DNA from: Faecalibacterium sp. HTF-F
GTDB taxonomy: Bacteria > Bacillota > Clostridia > Oscillospirales > Ruminococcaceae
DNA length: 64,000 nt
Direction of reading: 5' to 3'
Assembly (NCBI RefSeq): GCF_023347535.1
Contig: NZ_CP094473.1
Coordinates: 496,001 to 560,000 of the forward strand
A program made the position numbers and the translations under genes. Below, piece after piece: positions 16,859-25,149 of the stretch (position 1 is its first letter; each line of letters starts with the position of its first letter). The notes beneath the pieces were generated by a model. The model had not been told where the DNA came from and made no database searches. It saw nothing but the letters and a program-made list of their open reading frames with translations.

Positions 16859-16897
16859 TTGACTTGAAATTGCTTGAAATGTTATCTTGTTGGTAAC
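16859..16897 (+). promoter_or_regulatory. Promoter and operator candidate of the tct-sulfatase operon
   Basis: TTGACT (16859-16864), 17-base spacer, TTATCT (16882-16887). An imperfect palindrome GTTATC-N5-GGTAAC (16881-16897) covers the -10 box. It is a plausible site for the GntR/LacI-type regulator encoded in the same cluster. Confidence 0.6.
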
Positions 16898-16956
16898 AAA
16901 AGCACGGTGAAGTGCTTGCTACCACACGAAAAGGCAAAACAAAAAAGGAGAGTAAA

Positions 16957-17925
16957 ATGATGAAAAAGCGTATTGCGGCGTTGGTCACCGCCGGTGTCCT
17001 TGCTTTGTCGATGCTTACCGGCTGCGGAAGCAAACAGGAGAGCTGGAAAGTTACCTGCCCGTGGGCACCGTCTGGTGTAGCGGCGATGGTCAGCCAAAAG
17101 GCTGCTGCCAAGTCCCCTGATTATTCTGATAATAAAATCACACTGGTTGCCGAAGCCGTCAAGGGCGATGCTGCTACTGTCAACACTTGGGTGTCCAGTA
17201 CTAAGGCAAATGATAAGGAACTGGTCTTCGCCGGTGAGGGTCTGTTCGCCATTACCGAGACTCTGGATCCGGCCAAGCTGCAGTTCAGCTACGATGATTT
17301 CGAGTTCGTGGAGAACTTGTACTCCTCCGTCTTCGTCCTGTCCGCTGATTCTTCACTGAACCTCAAGAATCTGGACGATCTGGAGGCCTATGTCAAGGCA
17401 GGCAACCCCGTATCCGTGGCCGTTAACGGCGCTACCGGCTCCGAGGCTTTCCTGGCAGCGGCTCTGTTCGGCTCTATGGGTGCCGGCGACCAGCTGAAAC
17501 TGACTCCGTACCAGTCCGCTGCGGAGGCTGCACAGGCTGTAGCTAAGGGTGAAACGAACTTCGCGGTTTCTCACCAGTCTCAGATTCTTGAGACCTACCA
17601 GCAGGGCGGCGTTGATGTGGTTTGCGCATTCGATGACAAGGCTATCGAAAACGGCCCCTTCGCAGGCGTTGAGGGCGTTGGCTCCAAGGGCTACCCCTAC
17701 TTCCGCAACCGCTGCTTCGTGATGGCACGCAAGGGTACCGATGCTGCAAAGGTTGCAGAGCTGAAAGAGCTGTACGATAAGATCCTTGCCGATCAGGAAA
17801 TGGTCGAGTGGCTGAACGATACCATGCTGCTGGAAGTTGATACGATGAGCGAAGATGACGTCAAAGCTCATATTGAGAACGTCAAGAGCATCGTCGAGCA
17901 GTATAAGGACATCGTGGCAGGCTGA
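16957..17925 (+). CDS. tctC: TctC-family solute-binding lipoprotein
   Basis: A 322-residue lipoprotein. Signal peptide MMKKRIAALVTAGVLALS ends in lipobox LTGC, so the mature protein is anchored outside the cytoplasmic membrane. The body resembles extracytoplasmic receptors of tripartite tricarboxylate transporters: VTCPWAPSGVAAMVSQ at the start, ANDKELVFAG, NGATGSEAFLAAALFG and a terminal helix with VEQYKDIVAG. It should capture an organic anion and hand it to TctAB. AAGGAG precedes the first of two ATGs. It is the first gene of a cargo operon tctC-tctB-tctA-sulfatase; a hairpin behind it probably lowers transcription of the downstream genes. Ligand unknown; a sulfated organic anion is inferred from the neighbouring sulfatase. 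Confidence 0.85.
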   Translation: MMKKRIAALVTAGVLALSMLTGCGSKQESWKVTCPWAPSGVAAMVSQKAAAKSPDYSDNKITLVAEAVKGDAATVNTWVSSTKANDKELVFAGEGLFAITETLDPAKLQFSYDDFEFVENLYSSVFVLSADSSLNLKNLDDLEAYVKAGNPVSVAVNGATGSEAFLAAALFGSMGAGDQLKLTPYQSAAEAAQAVAKGETNFAVSHQSQILETYQQGGVDVVCAFDDKAIENGPFAGVEGVGSKGYPYFRNRCFVMARKGTDAAKVAELKELYDKILADQEMVEWLNDTMLLEVDTMSEDDVKAHIENVKSIVEQYKDIVAG

Positions 17926-17955
17926 TAAAAAGCCCTCATAGCGACAAAAAGCTGA

Positions 17956-17993
17956 AGCAGGGGGAACGGGGACATCCCCTTCTCCCTGCTTTT
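17956..17993 (+). terminator. Partial terminator between tctC and tctB
   Basis: AGCAGGG-GGAA-GGGGA pairs with TCCCCTTCTCCCTGCT (one bulged base), followed by TTTA. Placement after the binding-protein gene suggests attenuation that keeps binding protein in excess over the membrane subunits. Confidence 0.7.
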
Positions 17994-18018
17994 ATGTTTC
18001 CAAAAGGAGTTGAAACAA

Positions 18019-18534
18019 GTGAAAAATCTGATAGAACGTGCCGAAGCAAAACTGGATGAATGGGGCGCAAAGCTCGAACAGAAGAACATCGAGTACCCGG
18101 TAGACCTGATTTGCGGCATTCTGTTTCTGGTCATTGGCATCGTGCTGCTGCTCATCATGCCGCAGCAGGTGCAGATCTCGGAAAAAGACGTTGTGAATGG
18201 CCGCGCTTTCCCGACGATGCTGATTTGGCTCATGCTGGCCATGAGCGCCCTTCTGGTGGGCCGCGAGGCATACAACATGGTGATGCACCGCCCGACCAAA
18301 ACTAAAACGCTGAATCTTTTGGTGGAAACAAAAGCACTCGTCATCGTCCTCATTCTGGTGGTCACTTATCTGCTGGCAGAGGTCACGGATCTGTTTGTTG
18401 TGGGCGCTGTATTCTGCGCACTGGCATTTCTGGTCTTTTTCCGCTGCAAGAAACCCCTTTACTATGCCATCACAGTTTCAATGGCTGTGTTGATTTGGGT
18501 CGTATTCCACTTTGTGCTGAATGTTAGTTTCTGA
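18019..18534 (+). CDS. tctB: TctB-family small membrane subunit
   Basis: A 171-residue protein: a charged amphipathic N-terminus (NLIERAEAKLDEWGAKLEQK) followed by four membrane helices, the usual TctB arrangement (VDLICGILFLVIGIVLLLI, GRAFPTMLIWLMLAMSALL, VIVLILVVTYLLAEV and the last two hydrophobic stretches). The GRAFP segment between helices 1 and 2 matches the FP motif common in this family. GTG at 18019 is chosen because AAGGAG lies nine bases upstream; the TTG at 18010 abuts it. It works with TctA in the membrane. Confidence 0.82.
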   Translation: MKNLIERAEAKLDEWGAKLEQKNIEYPVDLICGILFLVIGIVLLLIMPQQVQISEKDVVNGRAFPTMLIWLMLAMSALLVGREAYNMVMHRPTKTKTLNLLVETKALVIVLILVVTYLLAEVTDLFVVGAVFCALAFLVFFRCKKPLYYAITVSMAVLIWVVFHFVLNVSF

Positions 18535-18545
18535 GGAGGCAGAAT

Positions 18546-20054
18546 ATGGGTTTGTTTGACTTTATCGGCCCGGCCTCCGGGCTGCTTTTCACCCTCGAAA
18601 ATATCATCTGGATAAACCTCGGCGTCTTTATTGGCTGCGTGTTCGCGGCCATCCCGGGATTAAGTGTTATCCTCTGCATCATCCTATTCCTGCCTGTCAC
18701 TTATACCATGCGTGCGATTCCCGGCATGATGTTCCTGTTGGGCATTTACTGCGCAGGTGGCTATGGTGGCTCGGTATCGGCTATCCTTATCAACACGCCG
18801 GGTACGCCCCACGCGGCGGCTACTATGCTGGACGGCTATCCGCTGTCCAAAATGGGCCGCACTAAGGCGGCGTTGAAAATTGCACTTTATGCATCTACCT
18901 TTGGCGGTATCTTCTCTGCGTTGGTGCTGCTCTTCCTCGGCCCTCAGGTCGCAAAAATTTCGGCACAGCTCGGCACGGCGGAGTACTTTATGGTCTGCCT
19001 GTTCGGCATGACGATTATTGCAGGCGTTTCTGGTAAGAGCCTTGTCAAGGGCATCATCGCCGCCTGCCTTGGTTTGCTTATTTCCTGTGTGGGCGCAGAC
19101 CCCATGACCAGCTATGACCGCTTTACATTTGGTATTCCCCGTCTGTATCTGGGTCTTGACCTTGCCGTTACCCTCATCGGTTTGTTCGCACTGGTGGAAA
19201 TCATTGGCAAGGCAGAGCTGAAGCGGAATGAGTTGAACCTTCACGCCGGAAAAATCGGCAATGATGACGGCAAAATCACAAAAGATGAATACAAGCGGAT
19301 GTTCCGACCAGTGCTGATGGGTTCTATCATCGGTTCCTGTGTTGGTATCGTACCTGGCACGGGTGCGTCGGAGGCCTCGTGGTTCTCCTACAACACTGCG
19401 AAGAACCTGTCCAAGCATCCCGAGGAATTCGGCCACGGTTCTGTGGAGGGCGTTGCGGCTGCTGAGTCTGCCAACAATGCCGTCTGTGGCGCGACCCTGA
19501 TTCCCTTGCTGACGCTGGGCATCCCCGGCGACGGCTGCGTGGCCATCATGTTGTCGGCCCTGATGATAAATGGCCTGAACCCCGGTCTCTCGCTGTTCAC
19601 CACCGACGGCGCTATCATGTATGCCATCATGCTGGGCCTTATCCTCGTGAACATCTTCATGTTCCTGCAGGGCAAATACCTGACTAGCCTGTTTGCAAAG
19701 GTCGTCTCCATCCCTCAGCAGATCTTGACCCCCATCATCGTGATTTTCTGTTTCGCCGGTGCTTACTCGGTGAACAGCAGCTATTTTGATTTGAGCGTTG
19801 CGCTGGTGTTCGGCGTGATGGCGTGGTTCATGCGCAAGCTGGAGCTGCCCGCTGTCCCTGTGCTGTTGGGTATGGTGCTGGGCAACATGACGGAAACCAA
19901 CTTCCGCCGTGCTTTGCTCATCTCGGATGGAAGCCCCAGAATTTTCGTCAGTAGTGTGTACTGCTGGATCTTCATTGCGCTGATCGTGGTGGTCATTCTC
20001 GGCATTCTGCGCGGCAAGATGAAGGAAGCAAAGAACACCAAAGCAGAACAGTAA
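18546..20054 (+). CDS. tctA: TctA-family large membrane subunit of a tripartite transporter
   Basis: A 502-residue protein with about 12 helices and family landmarks. The first half has FIGCVFAAIPGLS and GGYGGSVSAILINTPGTPHAAATMLDGYP split over two stretches; the second half repeats the pattern with IVPGTGASEASWFSYNTAK and GATLIPLLTLGIPGDG. These Gly/Pro-rich loops are the transport core of the TTT family (DUF112/TctA). It imports an organic anion by proton or sodium symport with TctC and TctB. The sulfatase gene starts 14 bases after its stop, which strongly links the imported solute to the sulfatase substrate. Confidence 0.93.
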   Translation: MGLFDFIGPASGLLFTLENIIWINLGVFIGCVFAAIPGLSVILCIILFLPVTYTMRAIPGMMFLLGIYCAGGYGGSVSAILINTPGTPHAAATMLDGYPLSKMGRTKAALKIALYASTFGGIFSALVLLFLGPQVAKISAQLGTAEYFMVCLFGMTIIAGVSGKSLVKGIIAACLGLLISCVGADPMTSYDRFTFGIPRLYLGLDLAVTLIGLFALVEIIGKAELKRNELNLHAGKIGNDDGKITKDEYKRMFRPVLMGSIIGSCVGIVPGTGASEASWFSYNTAKNLSKHPEEFGHGSVEGVAAAESANNAVCGATLIPLLTLGIPGDGCVAIMLSALMINGLNPGLSLFTTDGAIMYAIMLGLILVNIFMFLQGKYLTSLFAKVVSIPQQILTPIIVIFCFAGAYSVNSSYFDLSVALVFGVMAWFMRKLELPAVPVLLGMVLGNMTETNFRRALLISDGSPRIFVSSVYCWIFIALIVVVILGILRGKMKEAKNTKAEQ

Positions 20055-20068
20055 AGGAAGGTAAAACC

Positions 20069-21424
20069 ATGGCATATAATATCATTTTCTATTTCAGTGA
20101 CCAGCAGCGCTGGGACACCTGCGGCTGCTTCGGCCAGCCACTGAATATCACGCCTAATCTGGACAAGCTGGCGGCAGAGGGTGTGAAGTTTGACAATGCC
20201 TTTTCGCCTCAGCCGGTGTGCGGCCCCTGCCGTGCTCTGTTCCAGACCGGCAAATATCCCACCGAGACCGGTTGCTTCCGCAATAATCTGATGCTGCCCT
20301 CCAACATCAAGACGCTGGGCGAGTACATGGAAAAGGATGCCGGCTACGAGACGGCCTACATTGGCAAGTGGCATCTGGCTTCGGACGGTGAGCTGGAGAA
20401 AAAGCCCACCGTTGACCACACCATCACCGCTGTTCCGCTGGAGCTGCGCGGTGGCTATACCGGTTACTGGCGTGCTGCGGATGTGCTGGAGTTCACCTCC
20501 CACGGCTACGATGGCTATGTGTTTGATGAGAACAACAACCGCATCGATTTCAAGGGCTACCGTGCCGACTGCATTAACCAGTTTGCGCTGGACTATCTTG
20601 ACCAGTATGCCGGCGAAAAGCCCTTCTTCATGACCGTGTCGCAGATCGAGCCGCACCATCAGAACGACCATAATCACTACGAAGGCCCCAACGGTTCCAA
20701 GCAGCGATTCGCAGATTTTGTTCTGCCGGAAGATCTGAAGGCTCTGGGTGGAAACGCAGCGGAAGAGTACCCGGATTATCTGGGCCAGTGTGCCAGCCTT
20801 GATGAAAACCTTGGTAAGCTGGTGTCAAAGCTGAAAGAAAAAGGCCTGTATGATAATACAGTTATCCTCTATGCTTCCGACCATGGCTCTCACTTCAAGA
20901 CCCGCAACCGTGATGCGCACCTGAACGGCTATGATGATTACAAGCGCTCCTGCCATGACGGTTGCCTGCATGTGCCGCTGGTCATCTGTGGCGGCCCGTT
21001 CAAGGGTGGCAAGGAGATCACCGACCTGGTCAGCACCGAAAGCATTCCCAAAACTCTGCTGGCTCTGGCAGGCGTGGATGTCGGTGATAAGATGATCGGT
21101 GAAAATCTGCTTGACGTTGTGGAAAAGAAAAACCATAATAGAGTCAATGAGGTCTATGCACAGATTTCGGAAAGCCGTTGCGGACGCTGCATCCGTACTG
21201 CAGATTATATGTATTCTGTCTATGCACCCGGCGTCAACGGCGGCGAGGCTGCGGCATCCGATGTTTATGCAGACGACTTCCTTTACGATATGCAGAAAGA
21301 CCCGTGGCAGCTGAACAATGTGGTCGCGGATCCTGCATATGCTGCGGTCAAGGCGGAACTTCGTGAACGTCTGCTGAACTGGATTCAGCACGCGGAAGGT
21401 AGCCGCCCCACTATCACCGACTGA
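20069..21424 (+). CDS. Cytoplasmic Cys-type (formylglycine) sulfatase
   Basis: A 451-residue alkaline-phosphatase-superfamily enzyme. The metal-binding start is YFSDQQRWDTCGC; the sulfatase signature C-x-P-x-R reads CGPCR at residues 51-55 within SPQPVCGPCRALFQTGKYP. Cys51 would be oxidised to formylglycine. Further landmarks are GKWHL (residues 99-103), EPHH, and SDHGSH as the second metal site. There is no signal peptide, so it acts in the cytoplasm on an imported sulfate ester. It lies directly behind tctCBA and near an anaerobic maturase of the kind needed for a Cys-type enzyme. Specificity (aryl, alkyl, choline or sugar sulfate, or a phosphonate monoester) cannot be read from sequence. 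Confidence 0.9.
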   Translation: MAYNIIFYFSDQQRWDTCGCFGQPLNITPNLDKLAAEGVKFDNAFSPQPVCGPCRALFQTGKYPTETGCFRNNLMLPSNIKTLGEYMEKDAGYETAYIGKWHLASDGELEKKPTVDHTITAVPLELRGGYTGYWRAADVLEFTSHGYDGYVFDENNNRIDFKGYRADCINQFALDYLDQYAGEKPFFMTVSQIEPHHQNDHNHYEGPNGSKQRFADFVLPEDLKALGGNAAEEYPDYLGQCASLDENLGKLVSKLKEKGLYDNTVILYASDHGSHFKTRNRDAHLNGYDDYKRSCHDGCLHVPLVICGGPFKGGKEITDLVSTESIPKTLLALAGVDVGDKMIGENLLDVVEKKNHNRVNEVYAQISESRCGRCIRTADYMYSVYAPGVNGGEAAASDVYADDFLYDMQKDPWQLNNVVADPAYAAVKAELRERLLNWIQHAEGSRPTITD

Positions 21425-21440
21425 AAAGGAGCGCTTGCCC

Positions 21441-22559
21441 ATGCTCTCGGCTGTTGAGAAAAAATCCGATCAGGTTTATCGCTGGCTTCTGGCTTATATT
21501 GACGAAAACAAATTTTCCGGGAACCAGCGTTTGCCTTCGGAAAATGCGCTCTGCCGGAAGCTGGGTGTCAGCCGAGAAACGATACGAGTGGCCATCGACC
21601 AGTTGGTAGCAGAAGGACTCGTGTACAAGCTCAAGGGAAGTGGGACTTATTTCCACCGAGAAAAAGTAATGACGCGGGATTTGAACACAGATGATGCCCT
21701 TTATAAAATCGGCCTTGTCCTGCAGGGACAGGATACAAGTGCCAATTCGGGATTAATCGAAGGGGTTCGCAGTGTTCTGACGCAGGAGCAGGTTGACCTC
21801 CATGTATTTCTGACCGATAACAAATTCTGCAACGAACGCCGCTGTCTGGAGACTGTGGTACATCAGAATTTTCACGGTTTCATCGTGGATGGTGTCAAAT
21901 CGAGCATCCTCAGCCCAAATCTTGACTGCTACAAGGAGCTTTACCGACGTAAGATCCCGGTGATATTCTACAACAACTTCTATCGGAACTTGCGCTGCCC
22001 CCGCGTAACGATCAATGACATCGAATGTGCCCATCAGCTGATAGGACGCCTGATGGATGCCGGACACAGCCACATTGCAGGCATCTTCGTGTACGACAAC
22101 TACCAGAGCGTAGAAAAGTTTCAAGGCATGGCGGAAGCGATGCGAAATCGTGGTTTGGAACTGAACGATGATTACATCAAGTGGTGTATTTCGGATGAAG
22201 CCCACAACGAAAGCTATGTCCGTTCCATTGAAAGATTTCTGAAGAGCATCCCTAAATGCACCGCTATCGTCTGCTGCAACTACACCATCTATCGGCTGGT
22301 CATGAAAACCCTGCAGAAAATGGGGAAGACTGTACCCGAAGATTATTCGCTGGTCTGTTTTGATTATTCCGAAGAAACTTATCGGCAGGAGGATGTTACC
22401 TGCTCCGTGGAGCAAGGCTTCGAGATGGGACGTCAGCTTGCGCTGCGGCTTATGGAGATGATTTCCACCGGCGAATGCGATGACCGGAACTACACTTATG
22501 TCATGAAGCCCATCCTCTACGATGGCCATTCCATCCGGAAGATCAAAAAGGTAAAATAA
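21441..22559 (+). CDS. GntR-type/LacI-type hybrid transcriptional regulator (AraR-like)
   Basis: A 372-residue protein. The N-terminal GntR winged helix shows RLPSENALCRKLGVSRETIR and LVYKLKGSGTYFHRE. From about residue 90 a LacI/periplasmic-binding-like effector domain follows, with YKIGLVLQG, GFIVDGVKS, IPVIFYNNFY, INDIECAHQLIGRLMDAGH and the late VCFDYSEETYRQEDVT. This layout is that of AraR. Start ATG 21441 has AAAGGAG at good distance. It lies 16 bases after the sulfatase stop and is probably in the same operon. It most likely senses the imported sulfate ester or its desulfated product and controls the palindrome near 16889. Confidence 0.9.
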   Translation: MLSAVEKKSDQVYRWLLAYIDENKFSGNQRLPSENALCRKLGVSRETIRVAIDQLVAEGLVYKLKGSGTYFHREKVMTRDLNTDDALYKIGLVLQGQDTSANSGLIEGVRSVLTQEQVDLHVFLTDNKFCNERRCLETVVHQNFHGFIVDGVKSSILSPNLDCYKELYRRKIPVIFYNNFYRNLRCPRVTINDIECAHQLIGRLMDAGHSHIAGIFVYDNYQSVEKFQGMAEAMRNRGLELNDDYIKWCISDEAHNESYVRSIERFLKSIPKCTAIVCCNYTIYRLVMKTLQKMGKTVPEDYSLVCFDYSEETYRQEDVTCSVEQGFEMGRQLALRLMEMISTGECDDRNYTYVMKPILYDGHSIRKIKKVK

Positions 22560-22560
22560 A

Positions 22561-22600
22561 GATTCTCCCGGAGGCAATACTGCTCTCCGGGAGAATCTCT
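22561..22600. terminator. Bidirectional terminator between regulator and maturase
   Basis: GATTCTCCCGGAG pairs perfectly with CTCCGGGAGAATC; T-rich on both sides, serving two convergent genes. Confidence 0.9.
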
Positions 22601-23710
22601 TTATCGGTTTTGTTGTGCCAGAAAATGTGCAGCAGTATGCAGGCGCGGAAGCACATAGGCAAAGAACTGCTTATACGCTGCGCAAAAGCGGTTGCTTCCA
22701 GAGGCATCCCAATCTCGCTTGCATCCGCCCCGGCAGAGCAGCTGATAAGCACATGCTGCGCATTCCGCCGGGCGTTTTCGGCCCTGTGCCAGAAATGTCT
22801 GGCTTGTGGGAGAATCAAGCGCATCTTCAACGGTACAGTGGCTCAGATTTCCCAGCTTCCACTCATCCAGAACATAAAAGTCACAGGGATAAAGGCTTCC
22901 GTCACCTTCTACGGTAAGATAATGTCCACAGGAACCGGAGGAAGCGCAGGAGGTAGGCGGCATTCCCAGCAGGATACGCAGATAGTCCTCAAAATTGCGA
23001 ACGCTGATATAATTGCCTCGTTGCAGCTGCTGATACCAAGTATCAAAGACGCCGCACAGAAAACGACCATAAAGTTCCGGCGTTAGAGAATATGCCTGCC
23101 CTCCAATCGTATCAAGTGGGTCAAGACATGGGATGAATTGCAGATTGTGCTGTCCCAACTCGCAGAGGCTTTTGAAGGCTCGCTGCGGCTTTCTGGTCAG
23201 CTGTCCGGTCACAACACAGAGCAGATTCGTTTCGACCCTGTAGGCATCCAGCAGCGCAAGCGCATGAGTTACTTTATCCCATGTGCCCTGCCCAGCTGCG
23301 TCCAGCCGATAGAGATCATGGTTCTCCTGTGTGCCGTCCAGAGAGAGGCCTACGAGGAAAGAGTTGGCTTTGAAAAAGGAAGCCCACTCTTCATCCAGAC
23401 AAATGCCATTGGTTTGGATGCTGTGGAACACAGAGATATTGCGCTGCATGGAACGCTCCGTTTCCAGAAAGAACCGGAAGAAATCCAACCCGGCAAGAGT
23501 CGGTTCGCCGCCCTGAAACAGAAAATGGACGCTGCCGCCTTCCTCTGTGGCTGCAAAAGCCTTTTCAACCAGTTCTCCTGCCATTTCATGGGAAAGCAGT
23601 CCCATATTTTTGCAGGCTCGGCTGTTGGAAACATCGTCATAAAAGCAGTACCGGCAACGCAGATTGCACAGGCTGGACGCTGGCTTGACGAGAAATGTAT
23701 TATGTTTCAT
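22601..23710 (-). CDS. Anaerobic sulfatase-maturating radical SAM enzyme
   Basis: A 369-residue radical SAM/SPASM protein. The SAM cluster motif is CNLRCRYC near the N-terminus, followed by FLFQGGEPTLAG and SIQTNGICLDEEW. The C-terminal SPASM Cys set is visible in CASSGSCGHYLTVEGDGS, YPCDFYV, CAACAYQLLCRGGCKRD and FCAAYKQFF, expected to hold two auxiliary iron-sulfur clusters. This is the anSME layout. It oxidises the active-site Cys or Ser of sulfatases to formylglycine without oxygen. It faces the sulfatase-regulator operon and has its own promoter. GGAGGG precedes the ATG at 23710. Its presence in the same cargo as a Cys-type sulfatase makes the pairing near certain. Confidence 0.92.
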   Translation of the reverse strand: MKHNTFLVKPASSLCNLRCRYCFYDDVSNSRACKNMGLLSHEMAGELVEKAFAATEEGGSVHFLFQGGEPTLAGLDFFRFFLETERSMQRNISVFHSIQTNGICLDEEWASFFKANSFLVGLSLDGTQENHDLYRLDAAGQGTWDKVTHALALLDAYRVETNLLCVVTGQLTRKPQRAFKSLCELGQHNLQFIPCLDPLDTIGGQAYSLTPELYGRFLCGVFDTWYQQLQRGNYISVRNFEDYLRILLGMPPTSCASSGSCGHYLTVEGDGSLYPCDFYVLDEWKLGNLSHCTVEDALDSPTSQTFLAQGRKRPAECAACAYQLLCRGGCKRDWDASGSNRFCAAYKQFFAYVLPRLHTAAHFLAQQNR

Positions 23711-23745
23711 AGAGATTCCCTCCGTGCTTCGCAGTTCTTAAAACA

Positions 23746-23774
23746 AGGATACCGGAAAATACGGGCTTTCGCAA
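23746..23774 (-). promoter_or_regulatory. Promoter candidate of the maturase gene
   Basis: Minus strand TTGCGA (23774-23769), 17-base spacer, TATCCT (23751-23746), 36 bases before the start codon. Confidence 0.5.
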
Positions 23775-23857
23775 GCAGTAATAGTTAAAAGCTGTTTGAA
23801 ATAGTAAGAAAACGAATATAGTTGTCCGAAAATCAAAAAAAGGAGAAGAAAACTTGT

Positions 23858-24445
23858 ATGGATGAAAATAAAACATACGGTACACGGTCAGCACGGCTTT
23901 GGAAGCTGTTTTTGAGTACGCTGTACATTAGCAGCTTTACCTTCGGCGGCGGCTTTGTCATCGTGACCTTTATGAAGAAAAAATTTGTAGATGAGCTACA
24001 CTGGATCGATGAACAGGAAATGCTGGATATGACAGCGTTGGCGCAGTCCTCTCCGGGCGCAATCGCGGTCAATGCTGCAATTCTGGTAGGTTGGCAGGTA
24101 GAAGGCTTGATTGGAATGATCGTGGCAGTGTTGGGCACCATCATCCCACCTATGGTCATTCTTTCAATCATTTCTGTGTTCTACAATGCTTTTGCCACCA
24201 ATCGCTATATCGCGTTGTTACTCAAGGGAATGCAGGCTGGTGTGGCGGCGGTCATTCTGGATGTTGTATTTGACCTCGGCGGCAAGGTGCTGAAGATCCG
24301 CTCATGGGTGTATATTGCCCTGATGGTCGCAGCGTTTGTCGCAAATACGGTGTTTGATGTCAATGTGGTGGTGGTCATCCTTGCCGCTGCAGTATTCGGC
24401 GTGGTGCTGGCTCTGGTCCAGTGGAAAAAAGGTGGTGCAAAATGA
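23858..24445 (+). CDS. Short-chain CHR (chromate/sulfate) transporter, subunit 1
   Basis: A 195-residue membrane protein equal to one half of a ChrA protein. Signature segments are SFTFGGGFVIVTFMKKKFVDE, split around FGGG, then WIDEQEMLDMTALAQSSPG and IAVNAAILVGWQVEG, all typical of the Chromate_transp family, then four further helices. Short-chain CHR proteins are encoded as pairs that probably form a heterodimer. The family carries chromate and sulfate, so here it may export the sulfate set free by the cytoplasmic sulfatase (inference). AAAGGAG lies 12 bases before the ATG. Its end overlaps the start of the partner gene (ATGA). Confidence 0.85.
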   Translation: MDENKTYGTRSARLWKLFLSTLYISSFTFGGGFVIVTFMKKKFVDELHWIDEQEMLDMTALAQSSPGAIAVNAAILVGWQVEGLIGMIVAVLGTIIPPMVILSIISVFYNAFATNRYIALLLKGMQAGVAAVILDVVFDLGGKVLKIRSWVYIALMVAAFVANTVFDVNVVVVILAAAVFGVVLALVQWKKGGAK

Positions 24446-25005
24446 TCTACTTACAGCTTTTTCTCAGCTTTTTGCAGGTGGGTATGTTCAGCGTAGGCGG
24501 CGGCTATGCGGCCATGCCGCTGATCCAGAGCCAAGTGGTGGAACAACATGGCTGGCTGACGATGCAGGAGTTTACTGACCTCATCACGATTGCAGAAATG
24601 ACCCCTGGTCCCATTGCGGTCAACTCGGCAACTTTTGTTGGTTTGCGTATCGCGCAGGTACCCGGAGCCATCATTGCAACACTAGGTTGCATTACACCGG
24701 CGCTGTTCTTTGTTTCACTTCTATCCTACATCTATCGTAAATACAAGGATATTTCTCTGCTGCAAAGTGTTCTGGCATGCCTGCGTCCGGTCATTGTAGC
24801 GCTTATCTTTGGTGCAGGTCTTTCTATACTGTCTATGGTGGTGTTCGGAGAGAGTGCAAAGGCGCTCGCCAACGTAGACTGGATCGGCATCGGCAGTTTT
24901 GCATCGGCATTTTTTGTCCTACGGAAGCTCAAGTGGAATCCCATCCTGACCATGTGCCTGTGCGGCGTGGCCGGGCTTGGACTTCACATTTTGCTCGGAA
25001 TATAA
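24442..25005 (+). CDS. Short-chain CHR (chromate/sulfate) transporter, subunit 2
   Basis: A 187-residue membrane protein homologous to the preceding one. It shows FLQVGMFSVGGGYAAMPLIQ, WLTMQEFTDLITIAEMTPGP and IAVNSATFVGLRIAQVPG, the second CHR half with the conserved PGP. Translational overlap with subunit 1 implies equal production and a shared complex. No terminator was seen before the recombinase, but 144 bases and a separate promoter lie between. The direction of transport and the ion remain to be shown. Confidence 0.85.
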   Translation: MIYLQLFLSFLQVGMFSVGGGYAAMPLIQSQVVEQHGWLTMQEFTDLITIAEMTPGPIAVNSATFVGLRIAQVPGAIIATLGCITPALFFVSLLSYIYRKYKDISLLQSVLACLRPVIVALIFGAGLSILSMVVFGESAKALANVDWIGIGSFASAFFVLRKLKWNPILTMCLCGVAGLGLHILLGI

Positions 25006-25052
25006 TCTTAAGACAATTTGTCTGTTGGAATCATGAAAATAAATCATTGGGC

Positions 25053-25081
25053 TTGCAATCAGGGCAAAACTGTGGTATATA
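25053..25081 (+). promoter_or_regulatory. Promoter candidate of the serine recombinase
   Basis: TTGCAA (25053-25058), 17-base spacer, TATATA (25076-25081). The stretch 25006-25149 also contains several short inverted repeats and is a candidate region for recombinase binding. Confidence 0.5.
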
Positions 25082-25149
25082 CATTATACGAAACATTGCT
25101 TTGATGAACGTATTACCGTTCAATGATGTATAAATGGGAGGTGCCTGCC

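Noticed and set aside
23858..25005. Dedicated chromate resistance locus
   Set aside because: No chrB-type regulator or other metal gene is nearby; the context is sulfate-ester metabolism.
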